From contig NZ_KQ758483.1 in NCBI RefSeq assembly GCF_001456935.1, positions 930,001 through 994,000 on the forward strand: a stretch of DNA of 64,000 nt, given 5' to 3'. Positions 44,996 through 54,506 of the stretch are shown in pieces. The notes under the pieces are model-generated. The model was not told the origin of the DNA. It worked only from the letters and a program-made list of their open reading frames with translations, and made no database searches. Positions within the stretch are counted from its first letter, which is position 1. Each line of letters starts with the position of its first letter. The translations under genes were made by a program, and so were the position numbers. Origin of the DNA: [Bacillus] enclensis (lineage in GTDB: Bacteria; Bacillota; Bacilli; Bacillales; Bacillaceae_B).

Positions 44996-45184
44996 TCACC
45001 CTTTAAAATAAAGAAAAATAATTAGAAATACGATCAGCCCCATTAATAAAATCGGGCCCACACCCATACTGTAGACGATGTACACCTTAGCATTGAGGAT
45101 AAAACGTATGACATGGATGATGAGTAAAAAAATCAAAATGAAGATGGAGATATTCACAAGTGGATTCCGATTGTTTCTATACAA
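44996..45184 (-). CDS. small two-helix membrane protein
   Basis: A 62-residue, highly hydrophobic protein with two membrane helices (about residues 11-29 and 37-60). No family recognised. It is followed by a strong terminator 18 bp downstream, which supports it as an expressed gene. Confidence 0.6.
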   Translation of the reverse strand: MYRNNRNPLVNISIFILIFLLIIHVIRFILNAKVYIVYSMGVGPILLMGLIVFLIIFLYFKG

Positions 45185-45319
45185 GAAACCAGCCCCTATC
45201 TAGAGCTCCAAGTTGACTTACACATTGCAAAATTCGCTCTCGTACAATTAGTCTCTATATAGATATTCATCTTGTCCATTATCATTCATACATTTTCTCG
45301 AGCTTTACACTTTCAGGCC

Positions 45320-46879
45320 TCATACTCTCGGGTAAATCATATACTCAATATTTAAAAAATGCATCCCAAAGATTTTCATGTTGTGGCTGGCTGCAAGTGA
45401 ACCCTGGCTTGTTTCCTGGATCAAGAAATGCTCGGAAAGAGGAAGTTTAAAAAGAATATCCCCTGCAGCCAGATAAACACCAGGATCTCCCTTTCCTTCG
45501 CTTGTCAAAATCAAGGAGCCATTGAATTCCTTCAATTGAAGAATTCCGACCATCGAGGAATACGGAAGCGGCAGTGCAATATTCATAAAGGTCCTCCCGT
45601 CTGTTTCATGCCGGGAATAGATGGCTGCAAACACGGTGGATTGATCCACCTTTCGGACCCATACCCTCGGTTGCTCCCTTCCATCCAGGTCCGGATCAAC
45701 CTGCAGGATTTCTCCTGTCATTACAGTACTTTTGCTGGAAAGGGGCAGGTTTAATTGCTGCATCCTCGCACTGATGAGCTTGAAACACCATGCCATCGGT
45801 TTGAACCAGGATGCCCATTTGACTGATGCAGTTAATTGATACTCTTCTGTGTGCTCATAGAAATGGACGATTGAATGGGGTAAAGAATCCACATCAACAA
45901 AGTCTTTAAGATCATCTACGAGACCCGGATGCTTTTTTCCGGTCCATTGAACACCACCCTTTATCCTGCTCACTGGAAAAGTGCACGTTTCCTGCCTGGA
46001 TGACGGCGGGGATACCCCCCAGCCGATCACACCGGCCAGTCCAAATAAGATACAATTGACAAGACCATGGAACAATAGCATGAATCCGATACTGACATAC
46101 AAAAATCCAAAAGCACTGTTCAGCGCATAAAGCATTGAAAATAAAATCGTTACTCCAAGCGCTGAATATGAAATCCGGATCAGGAATGCCTGAAGACGGG
46201 AGGCAAAACGGGTCCGGAATGAAAGTCCGATAAGACTGTAAATGGCAACTATATACACCAGTACGGACAGGACTTCAAGAATCGGCCAAAAAGTAATTCC
46301 AATTGCTACAAGCATAGGACCTGCCAAGATAGCAGGCACGATCCATCGATACATAGGGGACTCATGTATCCTTCCAAATAACCCCAGCGAAACCGGCAGC
46401 AAAAAAGCAGAGTAATGGAAATGTATGGCCGTTAACCATGTGATCAGTGGGCCGAACCCTGTATCCACACCATTAATATAAGCAAAAAACCACAGCCCGC
46501 CTATAAACAGATACATCAAACCGACATCGATTGAAATTTCTGCCCAATTGGTGAACCCTCTCCTGAAAAATCGTTTCAACCCATTAGATGCAATCAAGAG
46601 GGTAAAGCCAACATAAATAATAGAAAGCAGCAGCTTCCCCCCACTCCAGGAAACGAATTGCAGCAGGAAAACGGAAAGCATTGCAATCCAAGTGACTACT
46701 CTATTCAGCCTGCTGAACTCAATGATCTGCAGAAGCACGACTGGTACCAAAATCAATTGTGCAGCAGTCAGCATCAACATATGAGGCTGGTCTGTCACCA
46801 GCACGCAGCTTATAGTAAACAAAACCACCCCTGCAAGGGTGATGGGATTAACCAGACTGCGCAGTAAATGTACCTTCAT
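45320..46879 (-). CDS. yndJ: YndJ-like membrane protein
   Basis: A 519-residue protein with about eleven helices in the first 290 residues and a soluble C-terminal domain of about 200 residues (SIVHFYEHTEEYQLTASVKW, GRTFMNIALPLPYSSMVG). Arrangement and neighbours match B. subtilis YndJ. Function unknown. Its start overlaps yndH by 32 nt. Confidence 0.82.
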   Translation of the reverse strand: MKVHLLRSLVNPITLAGVVLFTISCVLVTDQPHMLMLTAAQLILVPVVLLQIIEFSRLNRVVTWIAMLSVFLLQFVSWSGGKLLLSIIYVGFTLLIASNGLKRFFRRGFTNWAEISIDVGLMYLFIGGLWFFAYINGVDTGFGPLITWLTAIHFHYSAFLLPVSLGLFGRIHESPMYRWIVPAILAGPMLVAIGITFWPILEVLSVLVYIVAIYSLIGLSFRTRFASRLQAFLIRISYSALGVTILFSMLYALNSAFGFLYVSIGFMLLFHGLVNCILFGLAGVIGWGVSPPSSRQETCTFPVSRIKGGVQWTGKKHPGLVDDLKDFVDVDSLPHSIVHFYEHTEEYQLTASVKWASWFKPMAWCFKLISARMQQLNLPLSSKSTVMTGEILQVDPDLDGREQPRVWVRKVDQSTVFAAIYSRHETDGRTFMNIALPLPYSSMVGILQLKEFNGSLILTSEGKGDPGVYLAAGDILFKLPLSEHFLIQETSQGSLAASHNMKIFGMHFLNIEYMIYPRV

Positions 46880-47459
46880 AAGTCATCATCCTGCCTATAA
46901 ATTTATTATGTATATCAACTTTTATCGTATAGCATCGAGAGACCTCATCATATCCTTCCTCCACGGCGACCTCGCCTTTGAATAAGGAAGGGAGCTTGAT
47001 TTCAAATTTACCGGCAATGAAGCGTTGAGAACCGGATCGGATGCGCAATCCTCCGTCATGACTTACACTAAGATTTAAATCTGAATAAAACAGGCTTGGT
47101 TCACCCAGATAATCCTTTACTACCCCGCGCTCGGCATCAATCGTCATGAAGGCATTAAAATGGCGTGTCACTTCTTCAAAAAAGAAGGACCGCTCCCAAT
47201 AAACCTCTGTCTCTCCGCTTTCCATGAGCCTGCAGCTATTTTTAATTGTGAACGGTACATCCTTATCACTTTCAGGAAAAAGAAACTTTCTGCGGACAGC
47301 ATAAGTTAAAAAGGGCTTGAGCCAAGCCGGCCCGGTTTCTATTTTTGACATTGTCCCTGTCCCTTGGAAGGGTTGTCCGACAGACAGCATATACCTCTCC
47401 TGAAGTTTTGGATGAAGGTTTTTGAATTCTGCCCCTAAAAGTTCTTTGTAAATCGTCAC
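46848..47459 (-). CDS. yndH: DUF4166 protein (YndH-like)
   Basis: A 203-residue soluble protein of the DUF4166 type (LGAEFKNLHPKLQERY near the start, ETEVYWERSFFF in the middle). It overlaps both neighbours (4 nt with yndG, 32 nt with yndJ), so the three are translated as a unit. Function unknown. Confidence 0.8.
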   Translation of the reverse strand: MTIYKELLGAEFKNLHPKLQERYMLSVGQPFQGTGTMSKIETGPAWLKPFLTYAVRRKFLFPESDKDVPFTIKNSCRLMESGETEVYWERSFFFEEVTRHFNAFMTIDAERGVVKDYLGEPSLFYSDLNLSVSHDGGLRIRSGSQRFIAGKFEIKLPSLFKGEVAVEEGYDEVSRCYTIKVDIHNKFIGRMMTYEGTFTAQSG

Positions 47460-48370
47460 GCTGTAACATCCTTTCTCTTACGTTTGCATCTGGATGCAGT
47501 GGGCAGGTCTTTGGAAAGTAAGAACCCTATAATGGAAAGTACCCACAGACTTGCATTGAACGTAACCGGATTGAATGGATGAATGGAAATGGAGGGATCC
47601 GACTTTACAGCCAGGATCGTCAATATAGGAAACACGAACATTTGAAGTGCATGCAGATGCCTTTTTTTACGATATAAAAGCCAGACGGCACCGAACAGGA
47701 TTTCAAAGACCCCTATGATTTGAACCCCTTTTACAGCAGCCATTCCATCCAGAGAAGACAAGGCTGAAAGCATCGAAACTTCTTCGGGATGTCCCGCTAT
47801 GATCTTCGGTACCAGCCCCTGATAAACCCATACGAAGAAAAAGAGTATGGCCAGCATTGTACTGGTAAAAAGGCGCATATACTGTGAGCGCGGCTGCTCT
47901 CCTTTTTCTATCCATTGCTTGAGCACGTCAAAGCTTAGAGCCGTCGCCCATCCCATCAGCGGGCGGAATACGGAGTCTATCAGTCTTCCAAATCCACCGT
48001 ATCGGACATCATAGCCATATTGGGTCAGGAAGGTTGTTCCTTTTTCCGTAGGGATATATCGCCAGTATCCTCTTCCTTCACTGATCGGGGAAATCTTCTG
48101 GTCTGTCCCGAAATGCAGAGAAGAGGTCTTTGAACCATCTTTTTTATGATGTGTGCCGACACTTTCACCCCATCCAGCAACCTTTATAAAGCCGTATTTT
48201 GTTTCATATCGAAATGATTGCGGATCATCATCTGATGTTTTTGGCAGATAGGTGATAGATGTAAATCGAAGATCCCACTGCTCATGGAGATGAGGGTCCT
48301 GGGACATTTCCCACACCTTTTCGCCAGGGGCATTGATGGAGATTTCTACATAGATTGGTTTGTTTTTCAT
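47456..48370 (-). CDS. yndG: SRPBCC-DoxX-like fusion protein (YndG-like)
   Basis: A 304-residue protein: an N-terminal SRPBCC/START-like ligand-binding domain (about 1-145, with SINAPGEKVWEMSQDPHLHE) and a C-terminal four-helix DoxX-like membrane domain (about 165-290). ATG 48370 is 7 nt from GAGGTG and is preferred over a GTG at 48379. First gene of yndG-yndH-yndJ. Confidence 0.8.
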   Translation of the reverse strand: MKNKPIYVEISINAPGEKVWEMSQDPHLHEQWDLRFTSITYLPKTSDDDPQSFRYETKYGFIKVAGWGESVGTHHKKDGSKTSSLHFGTDQKISPISEGRGYWRYIPTEKGTTFLTQYGYDVRYGGFGRLIDSVFRPLMGWATALSFDVLKQWIEKGEQPRSQYMRLFTSTMLAILFFFVWVYQGLVPKIIAGHPEEVSMLSALSSLDGMAAVKGVQIIGVFEILFGAVWLLYRKKRHLHALQMFVFPILTILAVKSDPSISIHPFNPVTFNASLWVLSIIGFLLSKDLPTASRCKRKRKDVTA

Positions 48371-48456
48371 TGGCGTCACCTCTGCTATTAAAATACCATT
48401 ACATAAGATGAAAATCTATAAACCTACCAGATTAAATCATGTACGTCTAACAAAAA

Positions 48457-48493
48457 ATAGCAAGCCATCCCCCATTACGGTTTGGCTTGCTAT
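48457..48493 (-). terminator. terminator after the symporter gene
   Basis: ATAGCAAGCCA and TGGCTTGCTAT form a perfect 11-bp stem followed on the minus strand by TTTTTTG. Confidence 0.9.
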
Positions 48494-48519
48494 CTTTGTG
48501 CGGATCATCCATATCCTAT

Positions 48520-49986
48520 TTATCCAATATTCCGATACTCCTCTGCCATCTCCCCGCTCGTTTGCCGGGTGAGGGCGCTTATCACAACAACAATGACGAT
48601 ATTGCAAATCAAGCCCAGGATGCCGGCATGGATATCAAACGGAGTCGTTTCAGCGATGAGCTGATAATAGTAATTGACAAATGTACCGACGATAAGTCCG
48701 GTGATAACGGCAGGTCCAGTTATTTTCTTCGAATAAAGGGCTCCGTATACTCCGGGTGCAAATTGGACGATTGAACCGTACGCACCAAGCAGGAGGGCGA
48801 TGAGCCCCTGTCCGCCGAACACAGTGATGACGTATGCCAGTCCACCCACTACGAATACCCCTGCTCTCATCAGGAATAGTGTCGTTTTATCCGGAAGGTC
48901 AGGCTTCATGTTTTTGATGACTCCATCCGTAAATTCCAGTGATGCGCTGTGAGTGATTGCATCGGCAGTCGACATTGCTGCAGCCAGCGCCCCGGCACCG
49001 ACAAGGCCGTACACCCAGCCTGGCAGACTGAGTACAGCGGTAATTAAATATGGGAGAATTTCATCAGGTGCCCCTACATCTGCGGGATTCACAACGTTGA
49101 CTGCAGAAAAGCCGACGAATAACAAAGGGATCAGGAAAAGGGCAAAGATCGGATAGACAAGAACCGTTTTCTTGATTGTACGTGCATTTGACGCATAAGA
49201 TTTAGAAAAAAGATGCGGCCACATCAAGAATCCGATTAGGGAAACCAGGATCGTTGTTGTGTAGGCCGTACCTGACATCGTCGAACCTTCTTTGCCGATT
49301 TCCAGGAATTGAGGATTATCCCGGACGAGGTTTGAAAACATGTCCCCGATACTTCCGTGCATCTGATTGACGATGGCAAGACCGACGACCCAGGAAATGA
49401 TGATCATAAGCATTCCCTGGAAAACATCAGACCATGCTGCTGCACGGAGGCCTCCCGTAGCGACATAAACGACCACGATGCCATATGCTAGCAGGGCACC
49501 CAGCCAGAGTGGAATCCGGCCCTCCGTCATGATATTGAAGATGTACGCCATTCCCTTCATTTGAGTGGCAAGATATTGGATCGAAGCAAGCAGTGCGATG
49601 ATCCCAATCAAAATCGGCAGCGTTTTCCCTCCATATCTTTTTTTCATGAAACCTGCCACGGTGTAAATATCGAACTTCCGGCCGATTTTTCCGATCTTTG
49701 GACCGATGATGTACCACGGAAGAATAGCAAACGCGGTATAAGTCAAAATGTAAAGGGCAGGAGCTCCTTTTGAATAAGCCCAGCCCGGGGCGCCGAGGAA
49801 AGAAAATGCGCTGAAAACGGCCCCTCCCATCAAGAACCACATGACAACCAGTCCGAGACCTCCTCCTGCAACTGTAAATTCATCCAGAGAGGTCTTATCA
49901 TGTCCCCTTCCGGCCATCACTCCAACGATAAGTGCAACCACAAGGTAGCCTATCATCATGATCATTGCAATCTGCCAATCTGCCAT
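48520..49986 (-). CDS. sodium:solute symporter (SSS family)
   Basis: A 488-residue transporter with about 13 helices and the SSS-family LeuT fold. Segments include GGGLGLVVMWFLMGGAVFSAFSF split around helix 2, RYGGKTLPILIG, and GALAAAMSTADAITHSASLEF near residue 335. It starts at the last base of the DUF3311 gene. Downstream of two amide hydrolases, it probably imports their substrate or a product; identity unknown. Confidence 0.88.
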   Translation of the reverse strand: MADWQIAMIMMIGYLVVALIVGVMAGRGHDKTSLDEFTVAGGGLGLVVMWFLMGGAVFSAFSFLGAPGWAYSKGAPALYILTYTAFAILPWYIIGPKIGKIGRKFDIYTVAGFMKKRYGGKTLPILIGIIALLASIQYLATQMKGMAYIFNIMTEGRIPLWLGALLAYGIVVVYVATGGLRAAAWSDVFQGMLMIIISWVVGLAIVNQMHGSIGDMFSNLVRDNPQFLEIGKEGSTMSGTAYTTTILVSLIGFLMWPHLFSKSYASNARTIKKTVLVYPIFALFLIPLLFVGFSAVNVVNPADVGAPDEILPYLITAVLSLPGWVYGLVGAGALAAAMSTADAITHSASLEFTDGVIKNMKPDLPDKTTLFLMRAGVFVVGGLAYVITVFGGQGLIALLLGAYGSIVQFAPGVYGALYSKKITGPAVITGLIVGTFVNYYYQLIAETTPFDIHAGILGLICNIVIVVVISALTRQTSGEMAEEYRNIG

Positions 49987-50207
49987 CAGTTCGCCTCCTC
50001 TTCATCTTTGTCGGGATCGATCCGATAGAGTGCCAGAACGATCAAAAACGTAATGATGATCCACAGAATCACCCAGAACACCGAGAAGGGCAAGCCCATC
50101 ACCACAGGTGTCGCCCTGTTCCCAAGTGAAAAAAACGGGAAGATTAATAGCAAAAACGGAATTCCCAGAAAAATGCAGTATAAAGTCGTAAATTTACTTT
50201 TACTCAA
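49986..50207 (-). CDS. DUF3311 small membrane protein
   Basis: A 73-residue protein with two membrane helices (about residues 8-25 and 38-60), the typical small partner encoded before SSS symporters. TTG 50207 overlaps the TGA of the amidohydrolase gene (TTGA) with AAGGAGGG 6-7 nt upstream. The longer frame to 50297 runs back into the amidohydrolase and is rejected. Confidence 0.78.
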   Translation of the reverse strand: MSKSKFTTLYCIFLGIPFLLLIFPFFSLGNRATPVVMGLPFSVFWVILWIIITFLIVLALYRIDPDKDEEEAN

Positions 50208-51814
50208 ATGACGCCCTCCTTTTTCGCTGCATATTCGATCTTTCCATCTAAAATTGTGAGCTCTACATTTATATCCCGCAGTTTCGAATGATCGCACGTC
50301 AGAATCGAATCATTCAATACGACAAGGTCGGCAAGCTTTCCAGGCTCTATGCTGCCTTTCAGGTTTTCTTCGAAACTCGCATATGCACCGTTCCATGTAT
50401 AGGCCTTGATTGCTTCCTGGACGGTGATGCGCTGTCCTATGCCGATTTCCTTACCCGAATTGGACATTCTTGTGACCGCTGACACTATGCCGTGAATAGG
50501 ATCTGCCGTTGTGATCGGACTGTCGGAACCAATGGCAAAAGGAATCCCGTATTCTGAAAAACTCCATAAGGGGAACGTGTGGTTGACACGCTCGCCATAA
50601 TCTCTGACATATCCCTCCCCAAACTCATAAATAAATGCAGGGTTGGGAATCGGAATGATATTCAGGTCTTTCATTTTCACAAGCAGATCAGGCGGCGTCA
50701 TCCCGGAATGTTCGATACGGTGACGGTGGTCTTGTCTCGGTTCGTGCTCGAGTGCGGACCTGACTGCCTCGATCATCATGTGGACGGCTTCGTCACCGAT
50801 GGCATGCGCTGTGATCTGCCAGCCTGCCTGATGGGCTTTTCCAAGAGACATATTCAACTCTTCCTGTGTCAAATATAGGATTCCCGAGTCTTTGGGATCA
50901 CTTGTGTAAGGATCCCTTGTTTTAGCAGTGGGACCGCTGCTGCTGCCATCAATAAAGACCTTGGCAGGACCGATTTTCATCCATTCATCCCCGAGGCCTG
51001 TCCTTATTCCGCTCTGAAGACCCATCTCAACCATTCCAGGGGAGTCATGCAGGGAGCCATACAGGGCATAAACTCTTTGTTTGATCCGTTTTGAGGAGAC
51101 GGCGTTCAAAAGGGAGCGGATGTGGTCCGGCCCGTAGCCTCCGGCATCATGAACACTGGTGATGCCTTTCACTAAAAAATCTTTTGAAGCGAGTTCCAGT
51201 CCATGCATAACCTCTTCCTCGGAATAATTTGCAAACAGGAACATATTCATGTGAGCAGATTCCAGAAGCAGTCCCGTCAATTCTCCAGCCTTGCGTTCGT
51301 ATTTCCCGCCTGGAGGATCTTCCGTCCGAGAATGTATCCCTGCCAGTTCGAGTGCTTTACTATTTACACAGGAAATATGCCCGCACGTCCGGACAACGAT
51401 GATTGGATGCTCCGTTGATACCTCATCGAGATCCCAGCGGGTGGGATGCCGTCCTTCAGCATAATGATTCTGATTATAGCCCCATCCACGGATCCATTCT
51501 CCTTCCGGGGTGGTTTTCGCTTTTTCCTTCAACCTTTCAATTAATTCGCTAATGCTGTCAGCTGTCTTTCCATTCACTCCCAGCCTGTTTGTCCCATAAA
51601 GCTCGAGGTGGGCATGGGCATCTATAAATCCCGGTAGAATACTTCTGCCCGCTAAATCTATGATGTCAGTATCTTCACCCTTAAGGGCAAGGATTTCTTC
51701 ATTCGTTCCCACCGCGATAATCTTGTTATCCTTTACGGCCACGGCTTCCATTACAGAAAACACCGAATCTACCGTAACCACTTCCCCATTAATAAAAAGC
51801 ATCGTCGCGCTCAC
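50204..51814 (-). CDS. YtcJ-like amidohydrolase
   Basis: A 536-residue metal-dependent amidohydrolase of the YtcJ/NfdA group: metal site GFIDAHAHLELYG near residue 60, QITAHAIGDEAVHMMIEAV, HRIEHSGMT, and the final catalytic Asp in AIGSDSPI. It cleaves an amide or formamide bond; substrate unknown. GTG 51814 is 6 nt from AGGAGG and is chosen over the longer frame to 51871. Confidence 0.86.
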   Translation of the reverse strand: MSATMLFINGEVVTVDSVFSVMEAVAVKDNKIIAVGTNEEILALKGEDTDIIDLAGRSILPGFIDAHAHLELYGTNRLGVNGKTADSISELIERLKEKAKTTPEGEWIRGWGYNQNHYAEGRHPTRWDLDEVSTEHPIIVVRTCGHISCVNSKALELAGIHSRTEDPPGGKYERKAGELTGLLLESAHMNMFLFANYSEEEVMHGLELASKDFLVKGITSVHDAGGYGPDHIRSLLNAVSSKRIKQRVYALYGSLHDSPGMVEMGLQSGIRTGLGDEWMKIGPAKVFIDGSSSGPTAKTRDPYTSDPKDSGILYLTQEELNMSLGKAHQAGWQITAHAIGDEAVHMMIEAVRSALEHEPRQDHRHRIEHSGMTPPDLLVKMKDLNIIPIPNPAFIYEFGEGYVRDYGERVNHTFPLWSFSEYGIPFAIGSDSPITTADPIHGIVSAVTRMSNSGKEIGIGQRITVQEAIKAYTWNGAYASFEENLKGSIEPGKLADLVVLNDSILTCDHSKLRDINVELTILDGKIEYAAKKEGVI

Positions 51815-51979
51815 ATCAACACCTCCTGATATATTCGCATCCGGGTCATGGGGACAGGTACACTGACTCATATCTTAGAGATGTTACTCCATCAATAACC
51901 AACAGTCTTTCCTCACAAGTCCTTTGACCAGGACTTCCTTGTTCAGTAGAAGCGGGTCAAGGCACCAGTCCCCCCAGGC

Positions 51980-53215
51980 TCACCCTTGAGCGATTCGCAA
52001 TGCGGTTTTATATAACAGTTGAACCCCTTTTTCTATGTCATCCATTTCTGCGAATTCAAGCGGATTATGGCTGATCCCTTTTTCGCAGCGGACGAAGATC
52101 ATCCCGTAGTCAGAGATATAGGACATAATCAATGCATCATGGAAAGGCCCGCTCATCAAAGTTGGTGAATCCAGCCCTAGCTTTCCGTCTTCTTCTTTCA
52201 TGATGGCTTTGATCCAGTCGGCACAATATCTAGGCTCACTGCGGGTATCTTCTTTAATGTCAACTTTCAGCTTGTATTCAGCTGCAGATTCTTCAATAAT
52301 TTTATACAGTTTTTCTTCCAGCCTTGTCCGGGCTTCGAGATCGATATCCCTTAAGTCGACTGTGAATTCAACCTTTTCGGCAATAATGTTTCTTGAATTC
52401 GGGAATACCTGCATACTGCCCACTGTCCCGACTGTTGTATCAGTGCCTTCTGTTTTTACAAGCCTGTCAAACTTTGTAATGATATCGGATGCTCCGAGAA
52501 GCGCATCCTGCCTCATTTTCATCGGAACCGAACCTGCGTGGCCGGCGAACCCTTCGAGGGTGACCGTCAGCCAGATAGGACCTGAGATCCCGGAAACGAT
52601 TCCGACTGGTTTATTTACATTCTCAAGGACAGGGCCTTGTTCGATATGCAGCTCCAGAAAAGCGGCAATATCCCCTTTTTGGTAGACCGGACTCTTGCTA
52701 AGATCCGGCTCGACACCAAACTCCTTCAGAGCTTCCCTTCTTGTCATCCCCTGCTTATCCTTTCGTTCCAATTCACCTTCTTCAATCATTCCTGCCAATC
52801 CCCGGACTCCAAAGATCCCCTTGTTAAAACGACTCCCTTCCTCATCCGAGAAACAGATCACTTCTATTGTGCGTGCCGGTGTGATTCCATTCTCTTTCAT
52901 GCTATGTACGACTTCAATCGCCCCGAGTGCACCTGCTGTCCCGTCAAATCTTCCCCCGTATGGCTGGGAATCTATATGAGAACCAAGAATGAGAATCGGA
53001 AGTTCGGGTTCAGATCCCTCCAGCCGGCCTATCAAGTTTCCAAAGCCATCGATTCTTGCAGTCAATCCCGCATCTTCCATCCAGCCCTTTACTATTTCCA
53101 CTGCCTGGCGGTCTTCTTTTGAATGAGCCAGACGGCAGACACCGGTTTCTCCGATCTTTCCAATTTCGGCGAGTTCCTCCAGGTGCTGCTTTAATCTTTC
53201 CCTATTGATGGACAT
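51980..53215 (-). CDS. M20-family Zn-dependent amidase/carbamoylase
   Basis: A 411-residue enzyme of the N-carbamoyl-L-amino-acid hydrolase/allantoate amidohydrolase group. Metal ligands appear in LGSHIDSQPYGGRFDGTAG, CFSDEEGSRF and LELHIEQGP; a dimerisation lid (GFAGHAGSVPM) and the final His in KGISHNPLEF follow. It is first in a unit with the amidohydrolase and symporter, which suggests catabolism of an imported amide, ureide or hydantoin-derived compound. Confidence 0.88.
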   Translation of the reverse strand: MSINRERLKQHLEELAEIGKIGETGVCRLAHSKEDRQAVEIVKGWMEDAGLTARIDGFGNLIGRLEGSEPELPILILGSHIDSQPYGGRFDGTAGALGAIEVVHSMKENGITPARTIEVICFSDEEGSRFNKGIFGVRGLAGMIEEGELERKDKQGMTRREALKEFGVEPDLSKSPVYQKGDIAAFLELHIEQGPVLENVNKPVGIVSGISGPIWLTVTLEGFAGHAGSVPMKMRQDALLGASDIITKFDRLVKTEGTDTTVGTVGSMQVFPNSRNIIAEKVEFTVDLRDIDLEARTRLEEKLYKIIEESAAEYKLKVDIKEDTRSEPRYCADWIKAIMKEEDGKLGLDSPTLMSGPFHDALIMSYISDYGMIFVRCEKGISHNPLEFAEMDDIEKGVQLLYKTALRIAQG

Positions 53216-53734
53216 AGTGTTAACACCCCTAAATTTATAATTTGATGGTTAATAAACTAATTACTTCAATGCCTTTTGCTGCCATTATTAGTGCTTGATT
53301 CTGCCTAACCCCAACTCAACTACTGACGAGTGGTTACCATCATTGTAGTTTGAAAAATCATATGATTCATTAGACACTCTGTCCATGATGTGATGAAATA
53401 GACTTACAATACGTAAAATAGATGGAACATTCAGAAAATAAAAGACAAATTCTGGCTTTTAGCCCCCTTCCCCTTAGAATAGAATGATCCTTTGAATCTT
53501 TAGGTTCGTGAAGCGGCGGAAATAGTCCTGCTAAATTGACGAAAATGGACCCTTTTACATATTACGGATTGTTGAAGGATTATTATCGCGGTTTAGCAAA
53601 GATTTCAAATGTCAAAATTTTTTTGTAAGACAGAACTTCAGGAAAGCATCGTGTTATCAAGTTGGATTATTTGCTTATCCACTATCTGCCCCGTAGACTT
53701 ATACCTGATACTTAAGCTGAAAGGGGTAACCAGG
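53216..53734. other. divergent non-coding region
   Basis: AT-rich spacer between divergent M20 hydrolase and SDR genes. I see no RNA gene, strong hairpin or repeat. The open frame beginning at 53609 has no ribosome-binding site and is an artificial extension of the SDR gene. Confidence 0.5.
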
Positions 53735-54457
53735 ATGGCACAAATGATTCAAGGCAAGATTGCGTATATTACAGGAGCCGGACGAGGCATCGGGAAAGCG
53801 ACGGCATTGGAACTTGCAAGAGAGGGAGTCCATGTAGGATTGATTGCCCGAACCGAAAGCGCTTTGAAACAAGTCGCGGAAGAAGCGAGAGCACTGGGTG
53901 TAAAGGCCAGTGTGGCTGCGGCGGATATATCTGAAATGGATCAGGTGGAAAAGGCAGTTGCGTCGCTCCAGGATGAATTGGGTTCCGCGGATATCCTCAT
54001 CAACAACGCCGGTATCGGCACGTACGGGGATTTTTTAGAAATCGATCCGGAAGATTGGAAAAGGACGTTTGAAGTGAATGTGTTTGGGACTTATTATGTC
54101 ACGCGCGCCGTCCTGCCTCAACTGATAGAAAAGAACCGTGGGGATATCATCAATATATCGTCAAGCAGCGGTTTGAAAGGCACCGCCGGCAGCACAGCCT
54201 ACAGCGGATCGAAATTTGCGGTCCAGGGAATGACCGAGGCCTTGATGCAGGAAGTACGTAAGCATAACATTCGTGTGATGACATTGAACCCAAGTCTTGT
54301 CGCCACAGACCTTACGTTCGGGGATGAACTGGATGAAGCGGATACGGAAAAGTATATGCAGCCCGAAGATCTGGCCGAACATATGGTAGCGCAGCTGAAA
54401 CTGCATCCGCGTATTTTTATCAAGCAGTCACTGCAATGGGCAACGAATCCATTTTAA
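53735..54457 (+). CDS. short-chain dehydrogenase/reductase
   Basis: A 240-residue classical SDR: NAD(P)-binding TGAGRGIGKATALE (residues 14-27), INNAGIGTYGD, catalytic Ser in NISSSSG and Y-x3-K (AYSGSKF near residue 154). It resembles 3-ketoacyl-ACP reductases and B. subtilis FabG paralogues. ATG 53735 is 9 nt from AAAGGGG. Monocistronic with its own terminator; substrate unknown. Confidence 0.9.
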   Translation: MAQMIQGKIAYITGAGRGIGKATALELAREGVHVGLIARTESALKQVAEEARALGVKASVAAADISEMDQVEKAVASLQDELGSADILINNAGIGTYGDFLEIDPEDWKRTFEVNVFGTYYVTRAVLPQLIEKNRGDIINISSSSGLKGTAGSTAYSGSKFAVQGMTEALMQEVRKHNIRVMTLNPSLVATDLTFGDELDEADTEKYMQPEDLAEHMVAQLKLHPRIFIKQSLQWATNPF

Positions 54458-54474
54458 TGATATTTTTCGCTAAG

Positions 54475-54502
54475 ACACACCGCCGATTTTTTGGCGGTGT
54501 GT
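54475..54502 (+). terminator. terminator after SDR
   Basis: ACACACCGCC and GGCGGTGTGT form a perfect 10-bp stem followed by TTTTC. Confidence 0.9.
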
Positions 54503-54506
54503 TTTC

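Noticed and set aside
53609..53734. 42-residue N-terminal extension of the SDR
   Set aside because: Hydrophobic, no ribosome-binding site at its start, and SDR proteins begin close to the dinucleotide-binding motif, as the ATG at 53735 does.
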